Shown piece after piece: positions 13,525 to 14,745 of a stretch of DNA of 14,745 nucleotides. Position 1 is the first letter of the stretch; each line of letters opens with the position of its first letter. A program made the position numbers and the translations under genes. Source of the stretch: DASUKL01 sp036278755 (GTDB taxonomy: Bacteria > Chloroflexota > Limnocylindria > Limnocylindrales > CSP1-4). The stretch covers positions 1-14,745 of the forward strand of contig DASUKL010000024.1 of the NCBI GenBank assembly GCA_036278755.1. Direction: 5' to 3'. The notes beneath the pieces were generated by a model. It saw nothing but the letters and a program-made list of their open reading frames with translations. It was not told the origin of the DNA and did not search any database.

Positions 13525-14727
13525 CTATCCCCGCTCGAAGCCCTGGGCCGGGACCGGCTCGCAGCGGAGCGGCTTGTCCTCGCGGTAGCCCAGCAGGTAG
13601 TCGGCCTGGATGAGGGTATGGAGCTGGCTCGTGCCCTCGTAGATCACGGCGCTCTTGGCGTTGCGCAGGTAACGCTCCACGGGGTACTCGTCGCTGTAGC
13701 CGTAGGCGCCGTGGACCTGGATCGCGTCGAGGGCGCTCTGGACGGCGTGCTCGGTGGCGAACCACTTGGCCTGGCTCGTCTCGCGGGTGCTGCGCCGGCC
13801 GTGGTTCTTCAGCCAGGCCGCCTGCCAGCACAGCAGCCGCCCGGCCTCGATGCCCTGGCCCATGCGAGCGAGGAGCTGCTTGACCAGCTGGTGGCGGCCG
13901 ATCTCGCGGCCGAAGGTCTGGCGCTGGTGGGCGTAGGTCAGGCTGGCCTCGAGGCAGGCCCGGGCCAGACCCACGGCCCCCGAGGCGACGGTGAAACGGC
14001 CCTGGTCGATGGCGCTCATGGCGATGCGGAAGCCCTCCCCTTCCTCGCCCAGGCGGTTGGCCGCCGGGACCCGGACGTCCTCGAAGGCCAGCCAGCCGGT
14101 GCTCCCGGCGTGGATGCCGAGCTTGCCCTCGATGGGCCCGGAGGTGAAACCGGGCATGCCCCGCTCGACGATGAAGGCGGTGATGCCGTCGTGGCCCTTG
14201 GCCCGATCGAGGGTCGCGAAGACGAGGACGTGGTCGGCCAGGTCGGCCAGGCTGATCCACAGCTTGGAGCCGTTGAGGACGTAGTCCTGGCCGTCGCGCC
14301 GGGCGCTCGTCACGAGGGCCGCCGCGTCGGTGCCCGAGCCGGGCTCGGTAAGGGCGAAGGTAGCCAGCCGCTCGCCCCGGGCCTGGGGCACGAGGAAGCG
14401 CTGCTTCTGTTCCTCGGTGCCCCACTGCAGGAGGGTCAGGGAGTTGAGCCCGACGTGGACGCTGAGGATGACCCGGAAGGCGCTGTCGGCGGCCTCGAGC
14501 TCCTCGCACAGGAGGCCCAGGCTGACGTAGTCGAGGCCGGAGCCGCCGTAGGCCTCGGGGATGGGGCCGCCCAGGAAGCCCAGCTCGCCCATCCGCCGGA
14601 ACGTCGGCTCGTCGACGTGGTGGGCCCGGTCCCAGTCCCGGATGTGGGGCCGGATCTCGGCCTCCGCGAAGTCGCGGGCCGTGGCCTGGACGAGGCGCTG
14701 CTCGGCGGTCAGCTCGAGGTCGATCAT
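13525..14727 (-). CDS. Acyl-CoA dehydrogenase
   Basis: This complete 400-residue flavoenzyme has the normal family length. The N-terminal helical domain begins LTAEQRLVQATARDFAEAEI. FALTEPGSGTD (124-134) and LWIS (156-159) form the beta-domain that contacts FAD and the thioester. RQTFG (269-273) binds FAD in the C-terminal helical domain. E364 in IYEGTSQLH is the likely catalytic base, at the position used by medium- and short-chain enzymes and glutaryl-CoA dehydrogenase. QVHGAYGYSDEYPVERYLR is the conserved segment before it. Known: the enzyme makes a trans-2 double bond in acyl-CoA and passes electrons to ETF. The chain length preferred by this one cannot be read from the sequence. It stands apart from the satD operon, which has its own promoter. 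The ATG at 14727 lacks a strong Shine-Dalgarno site; only 18 bp upstream are visible. Confidence 0.95.
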   Translation of the reverse strand: MIDLELTAEQRLVQATARDFAEAEIRPHIRDWDRAHHVDEPTFRRMGELGFLGGPIPEAYGGSGLDYVSLGLLCEELEAADSAFRVILSVHVGLNSLTLLQWGTEEQKQRFLVPQARGERLATFALTEPGSGTDAAALVTSARRDGQDYVLNGSKLWISLADLADHVLVFATLDRAKGHDGITAFIVERGMPGFTSGPIEGKLGIHAGSTGWLAFEDVRVPAANRLGEEGEGFRIAMSAIDQGRFTVASGAVGLARACLEASLTYAHQRQTFGREIGRHQLVKQLLARMGQGIEAGRLLCWQAAWLKNHGRRSTRETSQAKWFATEHAVQSALDAIQVHGAYGYSDEYPVERYLRNAKSAVIYEGTSQLHTLIQADYLLGYREDKPLRCEPVPAQGFERG

Positions 14728-14745
14728 GGGCCCATCGTGCCACGC

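Noticed and set aside
1..14745. tRNA, rRNA, CRISPR, insertion sequence, phage or toxin-antitoxin genes
   Set aside because: None could be supported by reading both strands; the gaps are too short and no repeats of the right spacing or transposase motifs were seen.

Overview
The window is a very GC-rich bacterial chromosome segment with tightly packed genes, frequent GTG starts and long spurious antisense frames. An F420-type (luciferase-like) oxidoreductase, a MenA-type prenyltransferase, a LigD-type polymerase, and a large class III cyclase joined to an AAA ATPase and TPRs point to a Chloroflexota (Limnocylindria-like) or possibly an actinobacterial genome. This assignment rests on gene content alone and is tentative. 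I saw no rRNA, tRNA, CRISPR array, insertion sequence or phage gene.

Layout. (1) Positions 1-1775, minus strand: a four-helix membrane protein, a VOC-like/GNAT two-domain protein, and the N-terminal part of a LigD-type NHEJ polymerase that runs off the left edge. (2) Positions 1833-4551, plus strand: a fused F420-type oxidoreductase/UbiA (MenA-like) prenyltransferase, followed 4 bp later by a CPBP (Abi/Rce1-type) intramembrane protease. (3) Positions 4659-10374, plus strand: an MFS exporter with a C-terminal cyclic-nucleotide-binding domain, then a 1271-residue protein with two cyclase domains, an NTPase domain and TPRs, laid out like mammalian soluble adenylyl cyclase. (4) Positions 10365-10443: three consecutive hairpins between convergent genes. 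(5) Positions 10455-11729, minus: a secreted Ig-like protein with its own candidate promoter. (6) Positions 11881-13457, minus: a SatD-family protein overlapping a DUF3307 membrane protein by 4 nt, behind a strong candidate promoter that would give a leaderless transcript. (7) Positions 13525-14727, minus: an acyl-CoA dehydrogenase.

Main idea. Region 3 looks like a self-contained cyclic-nucleotide module. The cyclase has a split active site: metal-binding Asp residues and the Lys lie in domain 1, and the Ser/Asn/Arg set lies in domain 2, as in ADCY10. Its neighbour is a transporter carrying a CAP-type sensor with the phosphate-binding GE...R signature. The inferred circuit is that an NTPase/TPR-controlled cyclase makes cAMP, which gates the exporter. 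The second notable item is the single-chain oxidoreductase-prenyltransferase fusion in region 2, which suggests an F420-linked step on a prenylated quinone or its precursor.

No gap between genes exceeds about 150 bp; each is described below.
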